A DNA stretch of 9,194 bases from Silvimonas sp. JCM 19000 (GTDB lineage Bacteria > Pseudomonadota > Gammaproteobacteria > Burkholderiales > Chitinibacteraceae). Below the pieces are notes generated by a model. The model ran no database searches, had not been told where the DNA came from, and worked only from the letters and a program-made list of their open reading frames with translations. The translations under genes and the position numbers were made by a program. Below are positions 1 to 7,956 of this stretch, one piece after another (position 1 is the stretch's first letter; every line of letters begins with the position of its first letter). The DNA is taken from positions 1 through 9,194 of the forward strand of contig BBFD01000162.1 in NCBI GenBank assembly GCA_001313065.1, given 5' to 3'.

Positions 1-45
1 CCACGCACCGGCACTCGCGCGCATGCATCGTGCCTGAGCGCATCG

Positions 46-66
46 GGGCCACCTTTCAGGTGGCCC
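46..66 (+). terminator. Hairpin, probable terminator of an upstream gene
   Basis: A perfect inverted repeat has 9-bp arms (GGGCCACCT at 46-54, AGGTGGCCC at 58-66) and a 3-base loop TTC. It is followed by TTGTC, so the T-tract is weak. It lies before the marR promoter, where a terminator for a gene left of the window would be expected. The stem is clear. Its role as a rho-independent terminator is inferred. Confidence 0.45.
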
Positions 67-174
67 TTGTCACGGCCTTATCGCAGCGCCCTGCTGCCGC
101 GCTGGCTGTGCCGCCCTCCGCATCCGTTCATCCTCGTTTCCATTGCGTCCAACCGATTATTGCCACCGTCAAAA

Positions 175-180
175 TATAAT
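175..180 (+). promoter_or_regulatory. -10 box of the marR-efflux operon promoter
   Basis: A perfect TATAAT stands 24 bases before the first possible marR start. No good -35 hexamer lies at 16-18 bp; the closest region, around 151-157, is poor. That fits a promoter kept off or weak until derepressed. Predicted transcription would begin near 187, inside the first inverted repeat, so a repressor bound there would block initiation. Confidence 0.5.
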
Positions 181-191
181 TAGCTTGCTAA
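180..191. promoter_or_regulatory. Inverted repeat TTAGC-TT-GCTAA, candidate MarR operator
   Basis: Perfect 5-bp arms (TTAGC at 180-184, GCTAA at 187-191) flank TT. The site overlaps the last base of the -10 box and the predicted transcription start. Short AT-rich palindromes between the promoter and the first codon are the usual binding sites of autoregulating MarR proteins. Assignment to the MarR protein encoded just downstream is inferred from position. Confidence 0.5.
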
Positions 192-196
192 CGAAT

Positions 197-212
197 AATT
201 ACGATGGTAATT
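197..212. promoter_or_regulatory. Inverted repeat AATTAC-GATG-GTAATT, second candidate operator
   Basis: Perfect 6-bp arms (197-202 and 207-212) flank a 4-base spacer that contains the ATG at 204. It is centred 19 bp from the centre of the first repeat, so two repressor dimers could sit side by side about two helical turns apart. An operator over the ATG at 204 suits a true start further downstream, at 221. Confidence 0.4.
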
Positions 213-671
213 TCGGGCCCATGGAAAAAAAATCTCGATCTCTTGCGTCTGGCCGTCACCAGCTCTTTGCTGCAGGCAGGCCGACACTGGCGGACGGCGT
301 CGCAGCATGCTGTCGACAAGTACAACGTCTCGGCCGCTTGTGCCACGCCCTTGCTGTTTATAGGTCGTCTGGGCGAGGGCGTACGGCAAGTGGCGTTGGC
401 AGACTACATTGGTATCGAGGGGCCATCGCTGGTGCGCTTGCTCGACCAGTTATGCAGCGCGGGCCTGGTCCGGCGCGAAGAAGATGCCGCAGATCGTCGC
501 GCCAAAACGCTGTGGTATACGGCGGAAGGCAAAGCCGTCAGCCAGCAGATCGAAGCCGACCTGGTTTCGCTGCGAGCCAGCGTGCTGAAGGATCTCAGCG
601 CCGAAGAACTGGAAGGCACATTGCGTTTGTTTCGCGCCGTAGAGGCCGCAGCGCAAGCCGCTCCGCAATAA
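204..671 (+). CDS. MarR-family transcriptional repressor of the efflux operon
   Basis: This winged-helix regulator of 155 residues as read probably represses its own operon and releases DNA on binding an aromatic ligand. The helix-turn-helix spans about residues 60-90 (ALADYIGIEGPSLVRLLDQL). It is followed by the typical wing with DRR at 97-99 and the AK-TLWYT strand. Length is normal for MarR. The start is uncertain. ATG 204 lies inside an inverted repeat and has no clear Shine-Dalgarno. ATG 221 is followed by a run of eight A; with seven A it would give MEKNLDLLRL in this frame, a more natural N-terminus (about 149 residues). The stop is 33 bases before the FUSC gene, so it is the first gene of the operon. 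Family assignment is firm; the ligand is unknown. Confidence 0.85.
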   Translation: MVISGPWKKNLDLLRLAVTSSLLQAGRHWRTASQHAVDKYNVSAACATPLLFIGRLGEGVRQVALADYIGIEGPSLVRLLDQLCSAGLVRREEDAADRRAKTLWYTAEGKAVSQQIEADLVSLRASVLKDLSAEELEGTLRLFRAVEAAAQAAPQ

Positions 672-704
672 CAACACTAAACAGCAGCCAAGCGAAATTC
701 CACC

Positions 705-2740
705 ATGAGTGCATTCAGTTGGCGAGACTGGCTGTTTTCCGGCAAGACCTTTGCCGCAGCCATGCTCGCTTTATATATCGCCCTGGCGTTGGGCCTGCCG
801 CGACCGTACTGGGCGATGTCCGCCGTGTACGTGGTGTCGCACCCGCTGAGCGGGGCCACGCGTTCCAAAGCCTTGTACCGCACCCTGGGTACCTTGCTGG
901 GCGCCAGCGCCGCCGTCTGGTTTGTGCCGACGCTGATCGACGCGCCTTTGATCCTGTCAGCGGTGGTCGCGTTATGGACCGGCACCTTGCTGTATCTGTC
1001 CATGCTCGACCGCACGCCGCGTTCTTATGTATTCATGCTGGCGGCGTACTCCCTGCCACTGATTGCCCTGCCCGCCGTCAACAATCCGCAAGGCGTGTTT
1101 GATATCGCGGTGGCGCGTAGCGAAGAGATCATCCTCGGCATCATTTGCGCCAGCCTGGTGGCGGCAATCGTGCTGCCCACGCGGGTATCGCAGGCCCTGA
1201 ACGGCCGCTTGCAGGCGTGGATGAGCGATGCGGCTGATTGGGCTTCTGAAGTGCTGGTGCCCACCGATGCCAACAAGCCGGCGCATCATCGGCACAAGCT
1301 GGCCAGCGACATTCTGGCGCTCGATCTGTTTATTACGCAGATGGCCTATGACGCCGAAAACCGCGAACAAGTGGGCCTGACGCGTGAGCTGCGCGCACGC
1401 ATGGGGATGTTGCTGCCGGTATTGTCCTCGCTGATGGGTTCGCTCGGCGAAATCCGCCGCCAGCATCACGCCATCCCCGCTACTTTGCAGAGCTTGCTGC
1501 AGCAGATTGCCAGCTGGATCAAACAACCGTATGCCGCCGATATGGCCGTGCAGGCGCAACTGTTGCGGCAGCAGGTGCAGGCCTTTCAGCCCGGCCCCGA
1601 AGTGCCGCACTGGATTGCCTTGCTGGCCACCAATTCTCGCGCCCGCATGTTGTCGTTGATTGCCCTGTGGCAAGACTGTATGCAATTGCAGGCGCAAATC
1701 CGCCTGGGTGAGCGTGACAGCCAGTGGCAGCCGATTTATGCGCGCTGGGATTTGACCAGCAAGGCGCGGCATTACGATTACGGCATGCTGTGGTTCTCGT
1801 CCGGCTCGGCCTCTTTGTTTACCTTTATTGCCTGCGTGCTGTGGCGCGAACTGGGTTGGGCCGACGGCGCTTCGGCCGTCACGCTGGGCGCGGTGGCCTG
1901 CTGTTTCTTTGCCGCGCTGGACGAGCCGGCACCCTTGCTGCAGATGTTCTTCCGCTGGACCGTGGTCAGTATCGTGATCTCGGCCATGTGGCTGTTTGCC
2001 GTGCTGCCGCTGTCGCATGAATTCGAAACGCTGGCGGTGCTGCTGGCCCCGCCCTTCTTGCTGATCGGCCTGCTGGTCACGCAACCGCGTTACAACCTGA
2101 TCGGCATGTTGCTGGGCGTAAACACCGCCACCTTCCTCGGCGTGCAAGGCGTGTACGACGCCAATTTCACTTCGTTCTTTAACGGCAACCTGGCTGGCCT
2201 GGCGGGCATCTTGTTTGCCTGATCTGGACGCTGGTGACGCGGCCGTTTGGCGTCGAACTGGCCAAGCGCCGGCTGATCAAGTCGAGCTGGCGCGATCTGG
2301 CGCGCAACGCGGCGGGTGATCACGAAGACGACTATCGCCATCTGACCGCGCGCATGCTCGACCGCCTCGGTCAGTTAATGCCGCGGCTGGCCGCCAGCGG
2401 CGACGACAGCTTTAGCGATGGCTTTCGTGAATTGCGCGTCGGCTTCAGCACGCTGGATTTGCAGCGCGACGAGCACCGCCTGCAAGGCCCGGCGCAAGAC
2501 GCCATCCATGATGTGTTGTGTGGCGTGGCCGCACATTACGAGCGCGCGCTCAAGCTGGAACAAACCGCGGTGGCGTCGGATCAGTTGCGCGGGCAGATCG
2601 ATGTCGCCATCGAAAGCGCGCGCCATATTGATAGCGCCGCAGCGCTGGAAGCGCAGAACGCGCTGGTTGAAATCAGAACATCTTTATTTCCGGGCACGGC
2701 CGGCCCTGTCGCCGCCGTCGTTGCCCCGCAGGAGGGCTGA
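705..2740 (+). CDS. FUSC/AaeB-family inner-membrane efflux transporter (one frameshift)
   Basis: This inner-membrane component of an aromatic-acid exporter (fusaric acid resistance / p-hydroxybenzoate AaeB type) would be about 678 residues, normal for the family. It has an N-terminal membrane block at about residues 15-160 (PRPYWAMSAVYVVSHPLSGA, the conserved FUSC signature). A soluble helical region follows, then a second membrane block at about 360-510 and a C-terminal cytoplasmic helical part. The frame stops early at 2222. The protein continues one frame over, and adding one C at 2218-2219 gives GILFALIWTLVTRPFGVELA, exactly family-like. I read this as a one-base deletion, not a real truncation. 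The start ATG at 705 has only a weak ribosome site. DUF1656 follows after 3 bases. Confidence 0.9.
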
Positions 2741-2743
2741 GCG

Positions 2744-2955
2744 GTGAACGCTGAACTCGATATTTACGGGGTGTTTATGCCCGGTTTGCTGGGGATGATG
2801 ATCATCGCCTGGCTGGTGATGGTGGTCGTCAAATGGGTGCTGGAAAAAAAACCGGTTTCTACAAGCTGGTTTGGCATCGCTCGCTCTTTAATCTGGCTTT
2901 GTACGTGATCGCGTTGGGCGGCACGTTTTCTTTGTTGCATGGGTTGCAGTCATGA
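2744..2955 (+). CDS. DUF1656 small membrane protein of efflux operon (frameshift in poly-A)
   Basis: This is a small inner-membrane protein (about 70 residues after correction) found almost always between FUSC and HlyD genes; its exact role in the pump is unknown. The GTG start is supported by a strong AGGAGG at 2730-2735, 8 bases upstream and inside the FUSC 3' end. Residues 1-35 (AELDIYGVFMPGLLGMMIIA, then a hydrophobic helix) read in the first frame. After a run of eight A (2844-2851) the family sequence TGFYKLVWHRSLFNLALYVI continues in another frame to TGA 2953-2955. Nine A (or six) would restore it. The stop overlaps the HlyD ATG as ATGA, giving translational coupling. It is too short and too broken to show as a clear open frame. 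Confidence 0.8.
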
Positions 2956-3855
2956 AAAAAAATCATTCGCTTGCTTGGCCCGGTGGCCATCACCCTGATC
3001 GCCGTGATTGTGGCGATCATCGTCGGGCGCCATTTGTGGGATTACTACACTGACGCACCGTGGACGCGAGATGGCCATGTGCGTGCCGACGTGGTGCAGA
3101 TTGCGCCCGATGTCACCGGCCCGATCACCGACGTCAAAGTGGTGGACAACCAGTTGGTGCAACGCGGCCAGGTGCTGTTTGTCATCGACAAGGCGCGCTT
3201 TGAACTGGCATTGCGCCAGGCGCAGGCGGTAGTCAATGCGCAGCGTGCCACGCTGGCCCAGGCCAGACGCGAAGCGGCTCGTAACCGCGCGCTCACCGAT
3301 CTGGTCTCGAAAGAAGTCACCGAAGAAAGTCTGTCCAAAGTAGAACAAGGTGAAGCCGCGCTGGCCCAGGCGCAGACGGCGGTCGATACCGCCCGACTCA
3401 ACCTGGAACGCGCCACCGTTATCAGCCCGGTCAGCGGTTATCTGAACGACCGCACGCCGCGCATGGGCGACTACGTGGCGGCGGGCCGGCCGGTGCTGTC
3501 TATCGTCGATGCGACCTCGTTCCATGTCGAAGGCTATTTTGAGGAAACCAAACTGCGCAATGTGCAGATCGGCGACCCGGTCGACGTCACCATCATGGGC
3601 GAACGCAAGCCGCTGCATGGCCACGTGCAAAGCATTGCCGCCGGCATCGAAGACCGCGATCGCAATGCCAGCAGCAATCTGTTGCCCAACGTTAATCCCA
3701 CCTTTAACTGGGTGCGGCTGGCGCAGCGGATTCCGGTGCGGGTAGCGCTGGATGAAGTGCCGAGCGATGTGCGTCTGGTGGCCGGCCGCACCGCCACCGT
3801 GGCCGTGCGTACCCGCACCGCCAGCCAGCCCGCCACTGCAGGAGTCCGCTCATGA
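2952..3855 (+). CDS. HlyD/AaeA-family periplasmic adaptor of efflux pump (start frameshifted)
   Basis: This membrane-fusion protein links the FUSC exporter to the outer-membrane channel across the periplasm. After correction it has about 300 residues, as AaeA does. It has an N-terminal membrane anchor (about 9-25), then DAPWTRDGHVRADVVQIAPD and a split biotinyl-lipoyl domain. An alpha-hairpin rich in Gln, Ala and Glu follows (about 80-150), then the beta-barrel part with ISPVSGYLNDR and the hallmark NVNPTFNWVRLAQRIPVRV. The natural ATG at 2952 overlaps the DUF1656 stop. The run after it has eight A (2955-2962), where seven would give MKKIIRLLGPVAITL in the main frame. As read, the frame can only be entered at TTG 2971. 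The stop TGA overlaps the next ATG (3852). Confidence 0.92.
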
Positions 3856-5334
3856 AAGCCGTACGCAGTGTGTTGGCGTTGGCGTTGCTGCAGGGGCTGA
3901 TTGCTTGCAGCACCGTGGGCCCCGACTACCATGTGCCCGCCAGCGCCGCGCTGAACAATCCGGCCGCCCAGGCTGCTTTTGCCGGCGCGCATGATCCGGC
4001 AGTGGCCATTGCGCCGGTGCCGGAGCAATGGTGGCAGTTGTATAACGACCCGACGCTCAATCAACTGGTGCAAGAAGCCTGGTGCATAACGCCGATCTGC
4101 GGGTGGCCGATGCCAATTTGCGCAAGGCCATTGCCTTGCAGAACCAGGTTGACGCCGAACGCGACATCGATGCCAAAGTCGGCCTGGCGGCCAAGCGGGC
4201 CGAGGAGTCGGGCGAACAGTTTTTGCTGAGCGAGAAACTGCCGGTCATTAACGAAGGCGATTTCGGCATCAGTCTGGCGTATCAGATTGATCTGTTCGGC
4301 AAGCTCAAACGCGGCGAAGAAGCCGCTGACGCCAACACGCAAGCCAGCCTGGCCGCGCTGGACCTGGCACGCGTTAACGTGGCGGTGCAAACCGTGCGGG
4401 CCTATGTGCAAGGCTGTTCCGCCGCGCATGAATATGCCGTGGCGCAACACGAACTCGATCTGCAAAACCAGACCGTGGCCATTGCGCAACGTCTGCTCAA
4501 AGCGGGCCGCGGCCGCGATACCGATGTCATTCGTGCCCAGGCGCAAACCGATTTGCTGCGCGCCAATATGCCCCGATATCAGGCCGAGCAAGATGTTGCG
4601 CGGTTTCGGCTGGCCGTGATGCTGGGCAAAGCGCCGCAGGAACTGGCGCCGCTCAATTGTCAGATCGAACCGTCACTGGCGCAGCCTTGCCCGTGGGCGA
4701 CGGCACCGCCTTGCTTAAACGCCGTCCTGACATACGCCAGGCCGAGCGCGAACTAGCGGGCGCGACCGCGAAAATCGGCGTTGCAACGGCCGAGTTGTAC
4801 CCAAGCATCACCATCGGAGCCAGCGCGGGTCTAACCGGGGTGATTGAAGACATGCCCTCTTCGCCCACGGCACGCTGGGGGTTTGGTCCGCTGCTGAGCT
4901 GGGATATTCCCGGTGCCGGCGCCCATGCCCGCATCCGCGCGGCAGAAGCCGGGGCCGATGGTGCGTTGGCGCATTTCGATAGTGTGGTGCTGAATGCGCT
5001 CAGAGAAACCGAATCGGCGCTCACCACTTATACCCACGATCTGCAACGCAACGCCGATCTGCGCAGCGCGCGCGACAAGGCTCATATTGTGGCGCAACAA
5101 AATGCGCAGCTATACAAAGCGGGTCGGTCGCCCTATTTGACCAGCCTGGACGCCACACGCACGCTGGCCAATGCCGATTCGGCGCTGGCGGCTTCGGACA
5201 GCCAGTTGGCGCAAGACCAGATCAATCTGTTTATGGCGCTGGGGGGCGGATGGCAAAACAGCCCGGCGGTCGCACAAATCCATGCGACGGAACGGGCTGC
5301 GGACAAAGACGCTAAAACCGCTAAAGCTGAGTAA
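3852..5334 (+). CDS. NodT-type outer-membrane efflux lipoprotein (two frameshifts)
   Basis: This TolC-like outer-membrane channel of the tripartite pump (RND/NodT outer-membrane factor lipoproteins) would be about 494 residues after correction. The signal peptide ends in lipobox LIAC with the lipidated Cys at residue 19, followed by STVGPDYHVP, the usual NodT start. AGGAG at 3840-3844 sits 7 bases before the ATG, which overlaps the HlyD stop. Two OEP repeats follow, including ISLAYQIDLFGKLKRGEEAA and ALLKRRPDIRQAERELAGAT. Reading shifts at 4078-4079 (adding one C gives QEALVHNADL) and at 4685-4686 (adding one C gives AQPLPVGDGTALLKRRPD). Both are one-base deletions in CC before T. It is the last gene of the operon, convergent with phaR and 28 bases from its end. 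Confidence 0.9.
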
Positions 5335-5352
5335 ACCTGCGCGCTGGCAGCA

Positions 5353-5380
5353 CGCGCTGCGCTTAATGCGTAGCGCGTTT
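5353..5380 (+). terminator. Operon terminator overlapping the phaR 3' end
   Basis: A 10-bp stem, CGCGCTGCGC (5353-5362) with GCGTAGCGCG (5368-5377), contains one G·T pair and a 5-base loop TTAAT, followed by TTT. It begins 19 bases after the NodT stop. The loop holds the TAA stop of the convergent phaR gene, and the right arm encodes its last residues. The T-tract is short, so efficiency is uncertain. Confidence 0.5.
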
Positions 5381-6021
5381 GCCTTTGGCGCTGGCGGCGG
5401 AGGGGCTGGTTTCTTCGGCTTCTTCGGCCGGGGGTGACGACGGCTCCGGCTCGCCGGCCGCGGGCGCAGCGGCTTCTTTTTTTGCCGTAGCCTGGCATGC
5501 CAAAACCGGTAAACAGATGACGTGCCCGTTCTTGTAGTTGCTGTTGCATATCAACAAACAGGGTAGTGCTGCTTTCCAGGTAGTTGCTCATCATGTTTTG
5601 TAGTGCCGGACCCTGGAACTTCATGAAATCGCCCCAGATATTGGGGTTCATCAGCGGCTGTTCGCCATTGAGCGCCGACTTGGCCTGGTCTTGCAGACGG
5701 CCTTGCATCTCGGTAAACAGCTGCAGGTTTTTTTCCAGGTAGTTACCCATCAGGCCCTGCATGGCATGACCGTAGAAGCGGATGATCTGCGTCAGCACTT
5801 CGTACGAGAACATCGGCATACCACCGGCTTCTTCTTCCAGAATGATCTGCAGCAACACACTGCGGGTGATGTCTTCGCCGCTTTTGGCGTCCAGCACCTG
5901 CACATCAACCTGTTCCAGAACCAGTTGTTTCACGTCCGCCAGTGTGATGTAACAGCTTGTGGCCGTGTCATACAAACGACGGTTCGGGTACTTCTTGATC
6001 ACCCTTTTTTTCGGCAGTCAT
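5363..6021 (-). CDS. phaR: PhaR polyhydroxyalkanoate synthesis repressor (two frameshifts)
   Basis: This cytoplasmic regulator binds DNA near phasin and PHA genes, and binds nascent PHA granules, so that phasin is made only when polymer is present. The N-terminal PHB accumulation domain is unmistakable (VIKKYPNRRLYDTATSCYIT, then a stretch ending SVLLQIILEEE). Two PHB_acc-like repeats follow, each with an NYLE motif (MGNYLEKNLQLFTEMQ and MSNYLESSTTLFVDMQ). The tail is rich in Ala, Glu, Pro and Ser, giving about 218 residues. ATG 6021 is chosen because AGGAG (minus strand, 6031-6027) is 5 bases upstream and gives MTAEKRVIKKYPNRR if the T7 run at 6005-6011 is T6. A second T7 at 5477-5483 should be T6, giving GYGKKEAAAPAAGEPEPSS and the stop at 5363. 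Without that correction the frame runs falsely on into the NodT gene. Confidence 0.92.
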
Positions 6022-6069
6022 GCGTGCTCCTGGTACAGCTGCGGTTTGTAGTTGCGTGGTATTAGTTAC

Positions 6070-6098
6070 AGTATGCAGCGAAGCGGCGCGCACGCCAA
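6070..6098 (-). promoter_or_regulatory. Predicted phaR promoter
   Basis: On the minus strand TTGGCG (6098-6093) and CATACT (6075-6070) are separated by 17 bp, each matching the sigma-70 consensus at 4 of 6 positions. The -10 box lies about 50 bases before the phaR start. It is a plausible housekeeping promoter, but moderate matches like this also arise by chance. Confidence 0.3.
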
Positions 6099-6140
6099 CT
6101 GCGTGATCCACCCTATCTGCATGCCTGTCATCGGCTTATG

Positions 6141-6154
6141 TTGCATCGCAGCAA
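6141..6154. promoter_or_regulatory. Inverted repeat TTGC-N6-GCAA, candidate PhaR site
   Basis: TTGC (6141-6144) and GCAA (6151-6154) flank ATCGCA, just upstream of the phasin -35 box. PhaR proteins are known to bind TGC/GCA-type palindromes upstream of phasin genes. The arms are short, so this is a position-based suggestion. Confidence 0.3.
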
Positions 6155-6163
6155 AAAAACGGT

Positions 6164-6193
6164 TTGACAAACTTGTCGTAGCCAGCCGAAAAT
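6164..6193 (+). promoter_or_regulatory. Predicted phasin promoter with embedded operator
   Basis: A perfect TTGACA (6164-6169) is followed after 18 bp by GAAAAT (6188-6193, 4 of 6 matches). A perfect inverted repeat GACAA-AC-TTGTC (6166-6177) overlaps the -35 box, where a repressor would block polymerase. It is about 140 bases before the phasin start, leaving a long leader. Confidence 0.45.
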
Positions 6194-6334
6194 TACTACC
6201 GATTGTGCAGAGCAACATATTTCCCATTGTAGACCGGGAAAAAAACCGCAATTTCTTGATCGCACCGCGCCTTGTCCGCATAGCCCACTCCGCGCCCTGC
6301 CCTCTGCACCCAACCGCAGTTTCAGGAGCCCATC

Positions 6335-6693
6335 ATGTCGCAAGCCCCGAATGGCCAAGCCGCCAGTTCCGGTGTTAATAATCCCTACGCGCGCTTTTTT
6401 GGCATCATGCCGAAACGCTGCTGGCGTTGGCCCATGTGGGCCAGGACACCACCGCCAGACTGCTGCAATTGCAGCTCGACAGCAGCCGCAACGCGCTCGA
6501 CGCCTCAACGGCTAATCTGAAGGCCGCTGCCAGCGTCAAGAATCTGAATGATGCCAATGTGCTGCGGCAGAAACTGGTAGAAGACAGCGTCGAGCATCTC
6601 AGCGGCTTTTCCCGGCAATGGTTTGATATCACCAGCCAGGCCCAGGCGCGCCTGCTGAGCCTGCTGCAAGAAAGCGCGGGCAAAGCCGCCTGA
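6335..6693 (+). CDS. Phasin family protein, PHA granule-associated (one frameshift)
   Basis: Phasins coat polyhydroxyalkanoate granules in the cytoplasm and control their size. The corrected product is about 119 residues, almost all amphipathic helix (QLQLDSSRNALDASTANLKA, then EHLSGFSRQWFDITSQAQAR), like Phasin_2 proteins but on the short side. ATG 6335 has AGGAG at 6324-6328, 6 bases upstream. The frame breaks between about 6395 and 6412. If the T6 run at 6395-6400 were T7 it would read YARFFWHHAETLLALAHVG; an extra C near 6411 is the other option. Position beside and divergent from phaR supports the call. Whether it is the main phasin of the cell cannot be told. Confidence 0.8.
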
Positions 6694-6715
6694 TTGCCCT
6701 GCCGCTTGCAATAAC

Positions 6716-6752
6716 AAAAGCCCGTCACGCAGCGTTGCGACGGGCTTTTTTT
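6716..6752 (+). terminator. Rho-independent terminator between phasin and zapE
   Basis: The stem pairs AAAAGCCCGTC (6716-6726) with GACGGGCTTTT (6739-6749), with a 12-base loop and seven T (6746-6752). It lies 22 bases after the phasin stop. On the minus strand the stem ends in TTTTGTTATT, so it may also serve the convergent zapE gene, whose stop is 18 bases away. Confidence 0.88.
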
Positions 6753-6770
6753 GTTTGGGCGCGATTGAGT

Positions 6771-7924
6771 TCAGGTTTCGATAATGCCGGACAAGCTTTC
6801 CAGCACACCCTGGTGGGGCAGCGCCAGATATTCGTTGCTCTGCATTTCGGTCAAGCGGCTAACGGTGCGGAAAAAATTCGCTGGCCTGTTGGCCCTCGGT
6901 ATAAATCTGTTCCGGCTGTGCCTCAGCCGACACCACCAGTTTGACGCGATGGTCATAAAACACATCGACCAGCCAGGTAAGCCGCCGCGCTTCGGAGGCC
7001 TGGCGGGCTGTCAGTTGGGGAATGCCAGAGACCAACACCGTGTGATATTGCCGCGCCAGTTGCAGATAATCGGCCTGGCCGCGCTGGTCGCCGCAGATCT
7101 TCATGAAATCAAACCAGATTGCGCCCGGCGCGCGGCGGCGGCAGACGATATTACGACCGGCAATGGTAATAACTTTGGCTTGATCGGGGCCGGTGGCCAC
7201 TTTGCTGAACAAAGCATCCAGCGCGCTATCGGCTGCGGCATCAGCCGGCACCATCCAGGTATGCGCCGAAGACAGCGCACGCAGCCGATGATCATGGCCG
7301 CCATCCAGGTTGAAAACATCCAGATGCTGTTTGAGCAGTGCGATGGTGGGCAGAAAGTTGATACGCTGCAGGCCGTTGGGGTACAGCCCATCCGGCGCGT
7401 AATTCGAGGTGGTGACCAGCACCACGCCGCGCTCGAACAGGTTTTGCATCAGCCGTCCCAAAATCATGCGTCGGCAATATCAGACACGTGGAATTCATCA
7501 AAACACAGCACGCGCGTGCCACGGGCGATTTTCTCGGCCACTTTGACCAGCGGATCCGGCTCGCTTTTGAGCTCGGCCAGTTCACGCTGCACGTTCTGCA
7601 TAAATTGATGAAAGTGAATCCGCTTTTTTTGCGCGAATACGGCAATCCGGCAAAAAAACGCGTCCATCAAAAAGCTTTTGCCGCGCCCGACGCGCCCCAG
7701 AACCAGACGCCACGCGGCACATCCGGCTGCGGCAGCAGGCTTTTGCCAAACAAGCGATGCCGCTTGCGTTTGAATTCGACCAGCGCTTGATACAGCGCTT
7801 CCAGTTTATCGATGGCCGCGGACTGGGCGGCGTCCGCCACAAAACCGGGTGCGTGGCTGATGCTGTCGTACCACTGCCGCGGGCTGACGCCCATTGCGGG
7901 TGGCGCGATCATATGTTCGGGCAT
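6771..7924 (-). CDS. zapE: AFG1-like / ZapE cell-division ATPase (three frameshifts)
   Basis: This P-loop AAA-type ATPase of the AFG1/LACE1/ZapE family would be about 384 residues after correction, typical length. In E. coli ZapE acts on the FtsZ ring. Read with corrections, it shows the conserved PRGVWFW, then Walker A GRVGRGKS (about 77-84), then HFHQFMQNVQRELAELK. Walker B is VLCFDEFHVSD (about 139-149), followed by TSNYAPDGLYPNGLQR and the C-terminal RLTWLVDVFYDHRVKL. Breaks: a C4 run at 7695-7698 that should be C5 (otherwise Walker A reads GASGAAKAF and stops), a missing base at 7467-7468 (restores IADAMILGRL), and an A6 run at 6871-6876 that should be A5 (restores SEFFRTVSRLTEMQSNEY). 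The start ATG 7924 is the first in frame. It is expressed from its own promoter. Confidence 0.92.
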
Positions 7925-7956
7925 GGTGACGAGCTAAGGCGGGAACCAAAGCCGGC

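Larger units (their letters stand above)
6022..6334. other. Divergent phaR-phasin intergenic regulatory region
   Basis: This 313-bp non-coding stretch lies between the divergent phaR and phasin starts. It holds a predicted promoter for each gene, two short inverted repeats (6141-6154 and 6166-6177) and A-rich tracts near 6154-6159 and 6240-6246. GCA/TGC words recur (around 6074, 6118, 6142 and 6149), as in described PhaR target regions. The short open frames across it have no recognisable family features and I do not call them genes. Confidence 0.5.

Noticed and set aside
2..37. Possible C-terminal end (ARMHRA then TGA) of an upstream gene before the hairpin
   Set aside because: Only about eleven codons are visible, and other frames are open too; it cannot be supported.
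143..1102. 319-codon + strand frame over marR and the FUSC start
   Set aside because: It crosses two real genes out of frame and is rich in Arg, Gly and Ala, with no recognisable domain.
972..2147. 391-codon open frame on the minus strand opposite the FUSC gene
   Set aside because: It is antisense to an unmistakable FUSC protein; its composition is rich in Gln, His and Arg as expected of a reversed GC-rich gene, and no family motifs are seen.
5133..5477. Extension of phaR into the NodT gene, giving a long overlapping Arg-rich tail
   Set aside because: It is created by one extra T at 5477-5483; the corrected frame ends at 5363 with an Ala/Glu/Pro tail usual for PhaR.
6052..6378. Open frames of about 70-125 codons within the phaR-phasin gap
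   Set aside because: There is no plausible ribosome site or family pattern, and promoter-like sequences occupy the same stretch.
6784..7608. 274-codon + strand frame opposite zapE
   Set aside because: It is the shadow of the conserved AFG1/ZapE coding strand, open because of GC-rich codon bias.
705..7924. Idea that the broken genes show programmed frameshifting or a decaying genomic island
   Set aside because: Break points differ in type and context, include housekeeping genes, and codon use is uniform; sequencing error explains all of them more simply.
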